Shown one piece after another: positions 45,619 to 58,200 of a DNA stretch of 64,000 bases. The notes under the pieces are model-generated. The model was given only the letters and a program-made list of their open reading frames with translations. It was not told where the DNA came from and did not search any database. Position 1 is the first letter of the stretch; each line of letters begins with the position of its first letter. The position numbers and the translations under genes are program-made. Origin of the DNA: Pisolithus tinctorius (lineage: Eukaryota > Basidiomycota > Agaricomycetes > Boletales > Pisolithaceae). Location of the stretch: the NCBI GenBank assembly GCA_024663395.1, contig JANFAH010000049.1:434001-498000 (forward strand). The letters are read 5' to 3'.

Positions 45619-47581
45619 TCAGAGTGGCCTGTAACTGTTGCCAGAGTCTCGGCCGTTATGATAGTAGTCCCTGGTTCTTCCACTATCCCGCATGGATGCC
45701 GAGTGCCTGTCGCTCGCATACCCATTTCCAGAGTAGTTGCTTGAGTTGGAGTAGCCACCAGGTTCATACCTCGAGGAACGAGGGCTGAGAGAGCGACGGC
45801 TGACGGGACATTGTCAACTTGCGGAAAGTAAGTCGTTTAGACGTCCACCCACCGATATCGGACTGTTTCCAAGCTGCGGCTGCGAGCATAATCGACAGAA
45901 CGAGGTGGGGTCGTTGGCCGACCACGCTCCACACGTTCCGGAGGTTCAAAGCCGCTACCAAACACGTTAACCATTGGTGTGTGCAGGTCACATCAGTCGT
46001 AGCGTACCGCGAAGGCCGATCGTAGTGATCCCGACGACTTGGAGGAGGGCCAGGAGGCGTCCTGGGCCGACCGCCAGGTGGCTCATACCTGTCATTCGCG
46101 AGTCTTCTATCGTATCGATCATAATCCCTAGGTGCGGGTGGATTCATCGACGAGTACGAGTCCCGGTCGTATCCGGATCGGTCGTAACGCGAGGATGGCG
46201 GGCCCCTAGTCCTACAGTCGTCGTATTCATGCGAGGACCGCGGAGGTGGCATCGGATAGTCACGGTGGTCCCTTGCAGGGCTTGCAGGGCGTCGGTAATC
46301 CCGCGAGGGTGGCGGAGGGGAGTCATAGTAGCGACTTTCTCGAGGTACATACCGACTAGGGTCGTCGCGGTACACGGGATAGTCACGTGTCGTTGGGTAG
46401 TCCCGCGGATGTAGGCGATCAAGTAGAGTCGATTCAGTTGCTGCGCCACTGCGTCTAGAAAGATGGGTATGAGCGGCAACACAAAGAGAATGCCCATAGC
46501 TTAGCCTACGAGTGCGTAGTTTGGCGAGAACATTCCCTGTCAAACCGCCCGTGAGTAAGTTCGCACCTATGGTGCTTAGAGCGTGCACACTTTGCCCAGT
46601 GACCATTTTCTCCACATTTAAAGCAAGCACCAGGATCTTCTGTTCGCTTCGTGCCACGTCCCTTACCGTGCGCTATCTCGACTCGCACCTTGTTTCCCAT
46701 GAAGTACCCCTCGTGGTACTTCGCAACACTTTCTTCTGCTGATTGGCGATTGTCAAATTCCTAACAAGGACGTTCGATATCATCTACCAACGGGTCGATA
46801 CCTAATACACTCACCACGAAGCCATAACCAGTCCTGAAGAAAAGGTAAAGAGAAAAAGGGAAGAGTTCAGAAGTGCGCTGCTGAGGATAGAAAAAAAAAA
46901 AAGTACGGTGACCTACTTCAACTCGATATTAACGATTTTCCCTAATTTCCCGAACCCATTCCGAAGGTCCTCCGGGCGTGTGTTTTCCGGGAGACCGCCG
47001 ATGTATACTTTGTTCGGCTGCGCAAGACGCAAACTGAAGTTCAATACCAGGAAGACAGGAGACAAGAACAAGATAGACAAGGCCGGCCGTAGAAGTAGAA
47101 GGCTCCTGCATGAGACGGGAAGTGTATAGGGGCCTAGCCAGACCTCTTAATAGACATGTGCATGGCGACCCAGCCTAGTAACAGTCAAATCAACAGGAAC
47201 CACCGGCGCCACGTAAACATCAAGCATCCAGCCATGAGGCAGCGAGGAGTGGCCAAGCAACAGCAGATGACTCGCCACGACGAGCGAAGACAGAGACACG
47301 CAGGAGAGACGGAACGGCAAAACAAGTGAATTGTTAAGCACCTTGGGTGGTCTGTCGCGAGTAGCGTCGTCCCTGGGCTTGAGGGTGCTGGTCGAAATGT
47401 CTTCGCCGTTGCCGTTCACAAAAGTAGAGGGGTCTTCCGCAGCGATGGCAGTCGGCAGGTCGTCCATGACAGTATCATGGTCGAGTTTTACAGGGCCCAT
47501 ATCGTCGATACCTTGGTCGTCTACTGCGCCCCACCTGTCCCTGGTTTGGATGTCGTCCACAACACTGGGGGAGGCAGCCAT
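45619..47581 (-). CDS. SR-type splicing factor: RRM, CCHC zinc knuckle, Arg/Tyr/Asp-rich tail
   Basis: A pre-mRNA splicing or mRNA-export factor of the SRSF7/9G8 layout. The RRM is clear at about 47,030-46,690: LRLAQPNKVYIGGLPENTRP with RNP2, LGKIVNIELK, GYGFV as RNP1 and EFDNRQSAEESVAKYHEGYF. The knuckle CFKCGENGHWAKEC forms once an intron (near 46,606-46,552) is removed. The tail is an R/Y/D/S-rich domain with repeats such as PRDYPTTRDYP and YDRSGYDRDSYSS. The last exon ends GNSYRPL and TGA at 45,619. The likely first exon (47,581-47,342) encodes MAASPSVVDDIQTRD, an acidic N-terminus ending RDRPPK. Joining it to the RRM exon with plain GT-AG ends does not keep frame. Either a GC donor (47,339) or a small extra exon is needed, so the 5' part is tentative. 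Confidence 0.82.
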
Positions 47582-47747
47582 CGTAGTGGAGGAAAAAGGA
47601 AAAAGTTGTCAAGCAGGCGCCCACACAGGGGAATGACCTCAAAAATCAAACTCCGCTTGCTACGTAGCCAAATACAAAAACAGTCCACAGTAAGAAAATG
47701 AAAAAGAAAAATTAGGAAGTAGGTCCATCCTCAAACTATATACCCTA

Positions 47748-49695
47748 CTACGCAAGTGTCATGAAACCGCTGACCATACTCGTCACCACAAGAACGCCGA
47801 CGCCAAAGAAGACCCTCGCATCGAAAGCGGCAATCGGAGCGCTGCCTGACGATTTTCCGGATCCCGATCCGCTAGAAGATCCAGCTCCGGTAGGGGTCGT
47901 TGAAGCCACTCCGCTGGGCAACGTGGGCACGAAGGTGCCAGTGGCCGTCGCCAAGCACGAAGATGCCGCCGAAGTAGGTGCGGATTTAGCGTTCGAATTG
48001 ACGGTACCGTTGCCACCAAAGCTGCACGACTGAGGGTTGTTGCTAGTGGCGCCGTAGTACTCGCTCATAACATATGACAACATGACAGCTAAAAGAAATA
48101 AACGTCAACGAGCATCCCTGTTCACATGGATACAATACGTACTGGGATCACACTCAGAGACAAGGCCATATGTACCACTCGTGCCATTGGCAGAAATATC
48201 ATTGCAGGAGCCTCCGGACTGACCGAGTAGGCTGCAGGCGTAATCCAACAGGGAACCCAGGATTGAAGTATAATTGGATGTCGTAGGAGTAAATTGACAG
48301 CCGAGATTGTTCTCTAAGCACGTGCATGCTGATAGGTTGGGTGTTGGAGGTAGGGTAGTCGAGGCTACGAATGTCGAATTCTGTTGAGGGTATGAGGGGT
48401 AGCTAGTCGAACCGGCGGAACTTTCCGAGGGCGAGTTCGGAGGGGACGCCTGAGTGTATTGTGCCTTGAGATTATCAAAGTCTTGACCAGTGGTAACAGT
48501 GCTGCCGTCAGACGAGATGTTCACCATGCCGAACTGGCCTTGAACACTGCTTGCCGGGAAGTACGAAAATGCAATACCGCCTGACCACTCGGGGGACATC
48601 TCGGAACTGAAAATGGCGCCGACTTCGGTCCAAGGACGTGGAGTTCCTGCTGTAATACATCCGAATTCACTGAAGTAAGCCGGAACGTTGTAACCGGCGA
48701 AGTTGCCCTCCGTGCCCGCATAAGAAGCTTCGAAGGTGGAGTCGCCACACCACTCGCTAGAATATAGAATGAGTCGCACCAACCCAATGCGCCGACTAAC
48801 ACTGACTAGTTGTTCAAGCCATAAAGATCAATGGCTGTAGCACCTGAATTCGAACCAGACGGGTCGCAGGACAAGTAATTAGCCAGAGGAACGATCCAGG
48901 ATGCATCTCCGTCTATAGCTGCATAACCAACGAGAGCGGATGATTGGATGGAGTTGCTGACATGATGCATTAAAACGTGTTGGCCAAAGTAGGAACGTTT
49001 GCACTGCTCACAGGTAAGCTTTGACGTCACGAGCTGCGGCTTTGACGAATGTAGCAGCGCCGGTTTCGTTCGCCGCCGTGACAACCTCGTTACCAACATT
49101 GAAGGCAAGCACGTTGTCGTACTTTGAAAAGGTGTTCACGGTCTCGAGGTAGAGATCCAAGAGATTCGTAGTCCATGCAGGGGAGTCGCGGTTAATAGAC
49201 CCATTGACTGGCAGTGACAAATCGATGCTGAAAAGCTCATGTTCGTCAGATAGCGGAAGTACGAGAGACAGGAACTCACATAGCGTATATACCTGCGTTG
49301 CTAAATAGTTGCATACATGTGTCGTGGTTGAGACTAGAATCAACGCTGTAGGCTCGAATAGTATTGACTCCAAGTTGCTGGAGGTAAGGTAGGTCGCGCT
49401 GGCAGTCGGTTCCGTTGGCGAGAGAATCGATATAGGTAGATGGCTCCAAGAACGGATTGCTAGTGTCAGCCACGACAGCACCTATTGAAAACCCATCGAC
49501 CTCGAACGAAGACGGAACATGCACTACGATTCACGGACCTTGCTGCTGATACGCGACGCCCTTAATGTAAAACCTGTTTCCGTCCGCAGTATAGAGGTAT
49601 CTACCAGCCCTTGAGACCCTTTGGATGGCATGCACGCCGGAGACAACAAGAGCTGCGGCGGTGAGGCCGGCAGCGATGCGATACAGAGAGCGCAT
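47748..49695 (-). CDS. GPI-anchored 1,3-beta-glucanosyltransferase, GH72 with X8/CBM43 domain
   Basis: Elongates and remodels beta-1,3-glucan in the cell wall (Gas/Gel/Phr family). The start at 49,695 (MRSLYRIAAGLTAAALVVSG) gives a signal peptide ending near VHA. An upstream Met at 49,728 is less likely. Then FYIKGVAYQQQG, PFLEPSTYIDSLANGTDCQR, LPYLQQLGVNTIRAYSVD, NVGNEVV with the acid/base Glu, and YFSEFGC with the nucleophile Glu. WSGGIAFSYFP follows. The cysteine-rich X8 module follows (CTCLENNLGCQF, ACSLLGQSGGSCNDIS, CDPSTYCI). A Ser/Gly-rich stretch and a hydrophobic end (VFFGVGVLVVTSMVSGFMTL) form the GPI signal, with TAG at 47,748. Several introns. No lesion seen. Confidence 0.93.
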
Positions 49696-50166
49696 AGCAG
49701 CCAGCTTAATAGTTTGGTAAAATTGCAAGGGAGTGTAAGTGAGAGGAACAAAAAAAAAATACTGAGCGGGTGACTTGCGTCCCCCTTGTTCGGCAACGTT
49801 TTATGGACTAAAGTGATTAGTAATACGTCATACTTTGACTCCCCGCAGCAACTTGTGTTCCAGATCTGATTATCGGACACAAGCTCAAGAATGTCGTGCT
49901 AGAGTATTAGACAAACCCCTACAGCACTGAAGTGCCGAAATTTCCTGCATGGTGGCTGAACTCGACACACACCGGGAGCTGTAGTTACGGAGCCCATGAG
50001 ATCCCTAACCCCAGCAAATATTGTAGCATCTATCGGTCATTTCGCAACTCGCACCTCCATACGTCCCTGACACTGCTTTGGCAAGCCTCGAACGTGACCC
50101 ACTTGTGTACGATGCAGCACAGTCGCACTAAGTGACAAACATGCTCCAATGGAGCGCTTTAATATC
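49696..50166. other. Upstream region of the GH72 gene
   Basis: About 470 bp between GH72 and the tRNA gene. An A-run lies near 49,749-49,758 just upstream of the likely start. No further gene recognised. Confidence 0.45.
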
Positions 50167-50250
50167 GCCCGCCTAGCTCAATCGGATAGAGCGTCAGACT
50201 CTTAAACCTAGGCGATCTGAAGGCTGCGAGTTCGACCCTCGCGGTGGGCT
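50167..50250 (+). tRNA. tRNA-Lys (anticodon CTT) with a short intron
   Basis: The cloverleaf is complete. The acceptor GCCCGCC pairs with GGTGGGC (one G-U), with discriminator T at 50,250. The D arm is GCTC..GAGC. The anticodon stem TCAGA pairs with TCTGA around loop CTCTTAA, giving anticodon CTT. The T arm is GCGAG TTCGACC CTCGC. About ten extra bases (near ACCTAGGCG) after position 37 form a typical tRNA intron. The A box (TAGCTCAATCGG) and B box (GTTCGACCC) are present, and a run of eight T at 50,263-50,270 serves as the Pol III terminator. Confidence 0.95.
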
Positions 50251-50262
50251 ATGAAGCTTGTC

Positions 50263-50270
50263 TTTTTTTT
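50263..50270 (+). terminator. RNA polymerase III terminator of tRNA-Lys
   Basis: Eight consecutive T on the coding strand, 13 bases after the tRNA 3' end. Confidence 0.85.
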
Positions 50271-50820
50271 GTTCACCTACCTTTCACCACACACGGTTTG
50301 GTCTTGAAGCTTGATCCTCAGAACTGATGTTAGCCACAGGCATCCTAAGGCGTCTGGTTACCAGGCTACTCAGGTCCGGAAACATACATACAAGGCTCCG
50401 TTAGCTCCGAGTCAACCATGGCATAAAATTGCACAATAAGTACAAAAACGTAGTGCTGCGACAGTTTAAACCATTAAACAGAACATTGCTTTAGATGATG
50501 GAGAGACCAAGATTAAGGCTATACAAATGCGACGGAACGGTGGGGAAAGTGTTCAGAAAGCAAGCAAAATAGTACTGCAGGGAAATTGGTTGTATGCCGG
50601 ATCAATGTACAATTGCGGTGGTGGTATTGATCGAAGCCGGCCGATCCCTTTTGGCGTAAGTACCTCCCAAACAAACCGCCAGCTTGAGCGAGCCATGCAA
50701 CGCGAATGAGGTATCGGTCGTCAAAATGCAAAGGCCATAGAATATACATAGAAATAGGGAATGGTGAGAGCCACAACGTCGACCGAATTGAATCAGTGTG
50801 CAACTCAGCGGACCACCCTT
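50271..50820. other. Intergenic 3' flank of the PUF gene
   Basis: About 550 bp with no recognisable gene. It probably contains the 3' untranslated region of the minus-strand PUF gene. Confidence 0.45.
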
Positions 50821-53800
50821 TCACATGCCGTAGCCGTAGCTCTGGTAAGGATCATTTAACGACCCAGCAAGGCCGACGTTGCCAAACGCGCTCACGTTAG
50901 CATACCCGGAAACGCCAGAGTACCCCCCACCGTGGGTGTGGGGTGGAGTCAACCTGGTATTGTGGGGAGAATGGCTTTGCAAAACGTATTCATCAATCGA
51001 TCGTGCTCCGAGACCGTGCATCTGGGGAGCCAATGGACCATGACCATACGATCCTTGACCTTGCATCCCGTACAGGCCGGGTTGAGAGCCGTACAGGTCC
51101 GCCATAGGCATATTTTGGGGAATGTGACGTGTAGCAGGACCCAGATGACCATGTCCAAGTCCAACGGCTTGATTGCCGAGGTTCATGTTGACCATCGCCT
51201 GGGGACCCTGGTATCCACCGTTGAAATTGTCAACATGTTCGCGTTGGAGCTTGTTTTGAATACGTTTCCCATAAGGGGTATTCCGAATCAACGGCAATAC
51301 AGGTCGAATGCCTTCGACCAGTAGCGCGCGTTGACCAGGGTCCGCATAATCCAGGGCAGTCTAGAAGAAAGAATTCAACGAAAGCGAACGGGCCAGCGCA
51401 CACTCCTCACTTGAACGCAGTAGTTGCCGTACGAATCACGCAGAAGTTTCTCCAAACGCGACCGGTTGAGGAGTTCTTCGATAATAATCTTCCTGGTGCT
51501 ATGCTCAGCAACCCGGATACACTGGGTGATGGATGAGCAATACAAGAAAGTACCAGATGAAGACCAACCTTCTCGATAACGTTTGAACTAAACTTCTGTA
51601 CAGATAGCGCGCAAACATTCCCCGTGAACTGACGGATGACTGCATCACTGAAGCGATTATCGTTCAAATCCAAAATATATTGCACGACCTGAGGTGCTGG
51701 TGAGTAGTCGCAGTCAACAGGCGAATGTAACGACTCACATAGTTCCCATATGGATCTTGAACCAGGGTAAGAGCATTGTAGGTGATTTCATTGACAAGCT
51801 GGATACGCTGGTGGTCGGAAGCATGATCAATGCACCGCTGTAGTACACAACATCCATGACGATGAGTGGCAACTTCCACACAATTTGCAGCAACAGCATT
51901 GTAAATAAACTTTCACAACGTCAGATAAACTACGAGGGAGTTAACAGCTCCGTACCTGATTGTCCTCGGGAACAAGCTTGTTGAGGCACTTCTGTATGAC
52001 ATGATTGCCGTTGAGGTCTTTGATTAGCACAACAACGTGAAGGCTAAGCGCGACAATGATCGAGTGAATCTGTATATCGTATCTTTGATCAGCCTACACT
52101 CTTGCCGTAAGTGTTGAAGTGAAAAAGCACTAGAATCTGACTTGCCTGTCGTCTAGTTGACAGGAAGTCAATCATTTTTTGTACAGCACGAGTACCGTGC
52201 ATGTTCAGCGAGATATTGACCAAATCCTGGGCAACAGACTCGCAAATCAAGTTCCGTTGCTCGTCCGTCGAGTACTCTAGCAATTTCTGACACAGGTAGT
52301 TGCCAAACGGATCTTTGCGGCAACACGTAAATGCCTCCGCAAAAGACAGAGGAACGAAGAGACATACCCGTCATCAAATCAGCGAAGTGACCGAACGTTT
52401 CGCGAAATATCATGTCCCGATGCTCTGGTATGCCCTCTTCCAGTTTCTTCTGGAGGTAACGACATCCATGTTGATCCTTGCAAAGGGCAAGAATCTCTCC
52501 TTGTAGGTCCTCCAGACGAGTCCCAGCGAAACGGTTAACTACAGGAGACACTCAGCCACGCCATAGCAAGAATACAGAAAAACTTACGATCCATATCACC
52601 TCGCTTGTGCTTGGGTCCGTGGAGTCCGTTCATTTTACCATCGGGCCCACCGCGACCCATGCCGGGCCCGTAGCGCGAGTTGTTGTGATGATAGAGAGCG
52701 GTCGAACCACTAGCAGCGCCGTTCACACCGTGGCCACTTCGAGTACTGGAATCAAAACCGTAAGTGTTGTAGCGGGTACCATCGAGCTGGTTGTTGAGAT
52801 TATACACCGAATCAACGCTGTACTGCTGCAATGGTATTGAGTGAGAAAGAATAAGGAGAGCACTGTCCTCGTACCTCGAATGACAAGGCGGATCCGTCAT
52901 ACTGACCCGACGATAGACGCGACAAAGAAGGCTGAATATCAGTTTTAACCTCGCCACCCAAGTGCTGACTGCCTTGAGCAGAAATGCGACCACTCATACC
53001 CTGAGTGTCAGGAGTGAGCGGAGTCCCAGGGGCTTGGAGCATATGAGAGCTTCCATTCGTAATAGAGAGAGGCGTAGCGGGCACTGATCTCGTCGAAAAA
53101 CTCTCCAGGGCCCCTGCAGGAGAACTCCTGCGAGACGAGGGCGCCGCACCGAGGGTAATCTGAGGATGTTGGCCGATTGGTGGCGTCGACGCTCCGGTAA
53201 CTATGCTAGACAACTTGGCACTGAGATCTAGGGGAGATGATGTAAGTGTAACCGTCGGCGTTGTGACGGTACGCCGTTCAGCACGTGAGGCGAGGCTTTC
53301 TGGGACGCGGGGATTGCCAGTAAACTGCGGCCACTCAGACGGCTTGTCGCGACCGGTAAACGAATTACGTGGGGAAGTCTGCGACCGGTGCGCAAGATCC
53401 AAAGCGGCAGACGACGTGGATATCTAACCTAATATATAGGCTCGGTGGGGAATGCAGACTAGAAGTGCTCACCTTATTTGCATAAGCTGCAAATTTGTCA
53501 TCATCTGACGTTGGTAAATTCCTCATCGCATCTTTGAAATGTAAGGAAACTAGTACAAAAACGAAAAAAAAAAAAGAATGGCTCACTATGCATTTCCTGG
53601 TCTAACTGTTCGTCGAGCATCATGCCAAAGTTATATTGTTGGCTAGCGCGAGTGTGGTCCTCCTCGCTGAAACGTGCTCTCGTCAACATAGACTGAACCG
53701 TGAGTCCAGGACTTGGAGAAGCTCCAACGGGTCTTTCACTGGAGAGGGCCATGCCTCTGAAATGTTCAGCAAGCTCCTCGTCGTGACTGCTTGTGGACGT

Positions 53801-54463
53801 GCGACGACTTGCCGGCATACTCTTCGCCCCTCCGCGAGCGTACTGGCCGTTGAGCACATGAGCCGACCCAAGTTCGGGGGAACGATCGACGGAGGGTGCA
53901 TAGGTGACAGACTTTCTCTTGTCGACAGCAGAGCCAACGGCTCTCGACAGGACGTCAGCATCGACTGAAGAATGAGATAATGACGACTTGGCGAGTCCAT
54001 CTCCTTGCAAGATAGCGTTTACCCGGGGAGGTGTCGTCGGGGCAGAGACAGCCAAATGAGCAGAAGTCATCGACTCGTAAGGGATACTGAGGAGCTCCTG
54101 CGCTTGCTGGTGCTCCAACGCACGCATCTGGTCTTCGAACATCTTCCTTTGCAATGCGCGCTGACGTTCATGTTCCAATCTCTTTAGCTCCACACGCTTT
54201 TTACAAGTATCGAGGTTGAGATGGACAATCTTGTGCGGAGAAGGGTTGAACACAAAAAACTCACCGCCGAGATGTCGGGCATATTGGTACCCAGCCTCGC
54301 AGCCTGCCACGCGTCGCGGTCACATTTTTTAAGAAAAAGCGTTGCTGTATTAGGGTGTTGAACGTACCGAGTCTGCGAGGTCGAGGAAAGCAGGAGGGCT
54401 CTGCTTTCTGCCATCGGACGTACGATTATCGGCTGAAACATTAATGTTTTCTGCAGTATTCAT
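50821..54463 (-). CDS. Pumilio-family RNA-binding protein (Puf4/Mpt5-like)
   Basis: Binds 3'UTRs containing UGUA cores and represses or destabilises mRNAs. The start MNTAENINVSADNRTSDG lies at 54,463. The long N-terminal part is low-complexity with a charged helix (KRLEHERQRALQRKMFEDQM). Eight PUF repeats follow over several exons with recognition helices GCRYLQ, GNYLCQ, GTRAVQ, GNHVIQ, GCCVLQ, GNYVVQ, SSNVIE and GNYCVQ. The GCRYLQ and GTRAVQ repeats are typical of Puf4/Puf5 rather than Puf3. By the PUF code, repeats 8 to 1 would read U-G-U-A-U-?-U-A. The C-terminal tail after the repeats is Gly/His/Met-rich (for example GLGHGHLGPATRHIPQN) and ends PYQSYGYGM with TGA at 50,821. Introns have normal ends and I saw no lesion. 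Confidence 0.92.
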
Positions 54464-55255
54464 CTCGAGTAGCGAAGGCCGACAACTTTTCTTCGAAACG
54501 TTTGAAAAGAGGGAAAAGGTATGTGACGAAGCGAAGAAGATTAGAAAACGGTAAGGGTAGTCGCACAATGGCAATCCTGCATTGAATCGACGCGAGTGAT
54601 CAAAAATTGCGGAGACCGGGATATATGTGCTAAGGGTGTCTTACCTGCAAGCCAATTTAAGCCCGTCTAGTATATTGGGTGATGGTACAATGGGGGTGTA
54701 TGGGCTGCTGCGGGCACGATACGAGGTAAATGAGCGTCTGACGTCGTGTTAGATGGCTCTGAAATACCTGTTGGGAAGTGTCCAGATTTTTTCAGAGCGC
54801 AATGCGAGGGAGGACGCTGATAGGCTTGTGTTGTTAGGACCAGCGAATTTAAGGCACTTCGGTAGCGCGTGGGGGGGTGTCAAAAAGCCCGGACTTGGCC
54901 TGATTTTTCAAAGTCCGCCTATTTTTTGACTTCTTTTTTTTTGCGTAAACGCCGATCGTCCTAATAGTGTTCTTTTTTTTATATTCCCCGTCCCCGATCC
55001 CTGCTTTGTATCCGTTTATTTGATGCATGTATCAGTATACTCAGTGTTCAGGCAACCTTTCATGTTTGCTGTGGGATTTTATGCATTATCGCTTGTTTTG
55101 TGTTTTTACGGAGCAGCCATCATTACAACATGCCGCAAAATGAATTGACTCCAGCCCTGGAGTTCGATTCGACCGGACGTCTATTATTGCCACGGATGTC
55201 TTTTTTGACGTCGCATCGGCTATGGCAATCGTCGGGGTTCACAGACAAGCGTTCA
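54464..55255. other. Intergenic between PUF and the UVRAG-like gene
   Basis: About 0.8 kb containing the 5' flank of the PUF gene and the 3' flank of the UVRAG-like gene. Homopolymer T runs occur at 54,935 and 54,972. A + frame at 55,100-55,459 mostly mirrors the UVRAG-like coding sequence and is not a gene. Confidence 0.45.
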
Positions 55256-58200
55256 CTAGCAACCGCTCTCATATACATGAACGACAGTAGATGGCGTAGT
55301 CAACGACGATCCGTCAGTGAGCTTCTCTTCCGTAGATGGCTCAGAAGGCACACGTCCATTCATCACTTTACCCTCATCTGTCTGCTCTGTATGGTGAACA
55401 CGTACACCCTTGATCGTCCGCCGATCGTCGTCATCTTCACTTCCAGTCTGCCTGACTGATTCCTCAGGACCCGACGAACTTGCTGTACTCCACACAGCAG
55501 GCGACCGTGGTCCTTCTTCGGTCTGTTCACATGCAGACCTGGGAGAAGAGCGCAAAATAGAAGCCGGGTTTCGGGGACGCAAGAAGCCCGTTAGAGGCGG
55601 AAAACCAAGCGTAAGCTTGGAGTACCGTGAATGCGTGGTGCCCTCAGTAGGTGTGGTGGTCCCCATTCCTCTGCCACTCCGGGGAGGCGAGTCGACCTCC
55701 AGAGGCAGCTCTGAATTGACAGAGTGCGGACTCCGGCCCGCCTTTGGCGTATCGGAAGACGGATGAGTAGGAACAGACGACGGCGATCCAGGAGGCGTAG
55801 CCAATCCCGAAGTAGCCGGGGAATCTGGTATTTGCGAGTATCTAGTAAATAGCACCGTAAACCGAGCCGACTCTAAAAAGCACCGAACGAACACTAACCG
55901 GAGGTTTGCACATTCTCCGTCAGTAAGTGTAAGGAGTAAGTTCTTCAAATTAGGTAAGGTATGTCGCATATCAAGGGCCCGTAAATCTCGCTCTGCCATA
56001 AGCTTCAAAGCATGTTAAGAACTAGAACTCAGCCACAGAGTATGGCTTACCATCTCGATGTCTTTGTTCAATAGAAATACACCATATTCAAATCTGTAAG
56101 TATCAACCCCTTTGGAGAAAAGAGGGAACCTTGAGCAGACAATCAGTGTTTGTGTGGGAACCCAATACACGACATTACCAACATTCGTGGACCAACCATA
56201 GCGGAGATATTATCCTTGATTAGACTCCTGCTTCCAACATAGGTGACGGGATACACCAGTCCTTTTCCCATGTACACAGCAAGCAGCTGAACTAGGTGTG
56301 CGGCGTAACCCAAGGCCGTGGCGACCGCATCCTCCGTCACTTCCTTGTGAGACGGGAGCGAAAGCGGAGGCGCTGGTTCATTTCCATTCAGAGGAATGGG
56401 CAAAGGAACGCCGAGAATTGTGTACAGCAAGTCGGAGGGAGAGTCAAGCTCGATCGGGTATATGGAGGCCAATACCGAAATCAACGATGTCCGGGTAGGT
56501 GGTATACGATTGCGCGTGGCCACAACAGCACTTCTAAAACAACCAAGGAGCGTTACAGACGTGTCAATGTCCGCGCGTTGAAACTCACCTTTGCTCAGCA
56601 ACTCTCTCAGCTTGGATTGAAAGTAAATTGGCACTTTCAGCATGTACAGCCCTGGCTCTTTCTAGGCTCTCTCTACGCGCCTGTATTTGTTCACGGCGCG
56701 TAGCAATATCGCCACGCACTGCGTACGACAAGACACGTGTGAGACACGCGAAGCGTAACGGGTCAAAGGCTTACAGGAACTCATATGCTCGATAACGGTA
56801 CGGATCTCGGCTTGTCGGTCCTGAATGCGCACCTCGCGCTCACAAACTTCCCGCCTCTGGACCGGCGACATGACGTTCATGGGTCAGTCCAGTGTGCCAG
56901 GTACGTCAAGATCAACATACCAGAACCATGACATCGCTATTTTCCAATAGTGTATCAGTCTCCTTGACAACAGCACGAAGCGACTGTTCGGTGTCTCGAA
57001 TGCAAGACTGCAAAGTCGCGAGTCTGTCATACTTTTTAACTTGCCGGCTCTTTGATTGGAAACAGAATGGTAACACACTGAAAGAGTTCCTGAAAGCTGG
57101 CAGTCCTTGCAGTGGACCTACGAGCTCTGCGTGACAAGCTTAATTGCGAGTAATTATCGGAAGCGTGCGTGGTCTCAATGGGAGTCGACGAAGCGGTGTG
57201 GTCCAATCTGCGAATCTCGGCTTCCGGGTCAGTGTTGTAACCAGATGGAGATACAGATCGGGAGCGGGAAGGACCCTGATGCCGGGGTTGTGAGACGGGC
57301 ACATAAAAACTCTGTCCGGAGGGAGAAAAGGTTATGACAAGCGAGTTCGAAGGCAGGTAGGACTGGCGATTTTCGAGCTTGGAAAAATAGAAGAATGAGT
57401 AGACTTGAAGTTGAGCACGGTCGCCGAATCTTACCTCGGGCGGGAGTGGTACCATGTCTGACAATACTACGTTCCATTCGTCAAGAAGCTTCCACTCCGA
57501 CCCCTGTGAAGAGACGTCATTTTGGCTACTGATTTCCTTCTGCTTTCCTTTGGAGTTTAATGACAAGCTTCTTTCCTCTGTCTTTGCCCAAAGTTCAATC
57601 CTGACGGTGTCTGAACTCAGATCAGTACCCTGAGTAAACTCGTTTGAACCGGAATCAACTGCAAAGATCGGGTTGGTCGAAGGGAGATGAATAGGAGATA
57701 TGTAGTTGGGTACTTGTCTCGTTCTGACTTCTGGAGTGGCAGGTGGCGGTGGTTGGCTGTTACCTTTCTGCGAAGGGAAAGAAGATGAAGGCTTGTGTGT
57801 CTTGAATGACGATGACGCCGTAGTGGGCTTAGATGGAGCATGAGCTTTACGGGTCGGGGCAGCAGTCGGCCGCGTAGCCGTCGCGGTATTAGCACGCGTT
57901 GAAAGTGTTTTAACTGCACCAATACTCGCTGAACGAGAGGCCCGCGGCGCCTTAGGCAAAGGAGGAGCACGCATATTGCTGGATGATGACAAGGAAATAG
58001 CTGAACCCGCAGGTGGACCACTCTCGGCGCGAAGCCTTGGGTTGAGACTAGCCTTACTTGACATGGACGAAGGAGGGGCTGCAGTTTCCGGGACGGTGAC
58101 TGTGATGAATGTTTCTACGAGTCGCGACTTGATGACTCTTTCCAGCATACGCTGGGAATTGTCGAAGGAAAAAGTAGCGGTTGGATGGGTCGGCACGCTT

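Noticed and set aside
45974..46414. Plus-strand Arg/Val-rich frame
   Set aside because: Mirror of the SR protein's Arg/Tyr/Asp repeat tail.
55100..55766. Plus-strand frames opposite the UVRAG-like tail
   Set aside because: Shadow frames of the minus-strand Ser/Pro/Thr-rich coding sequence.
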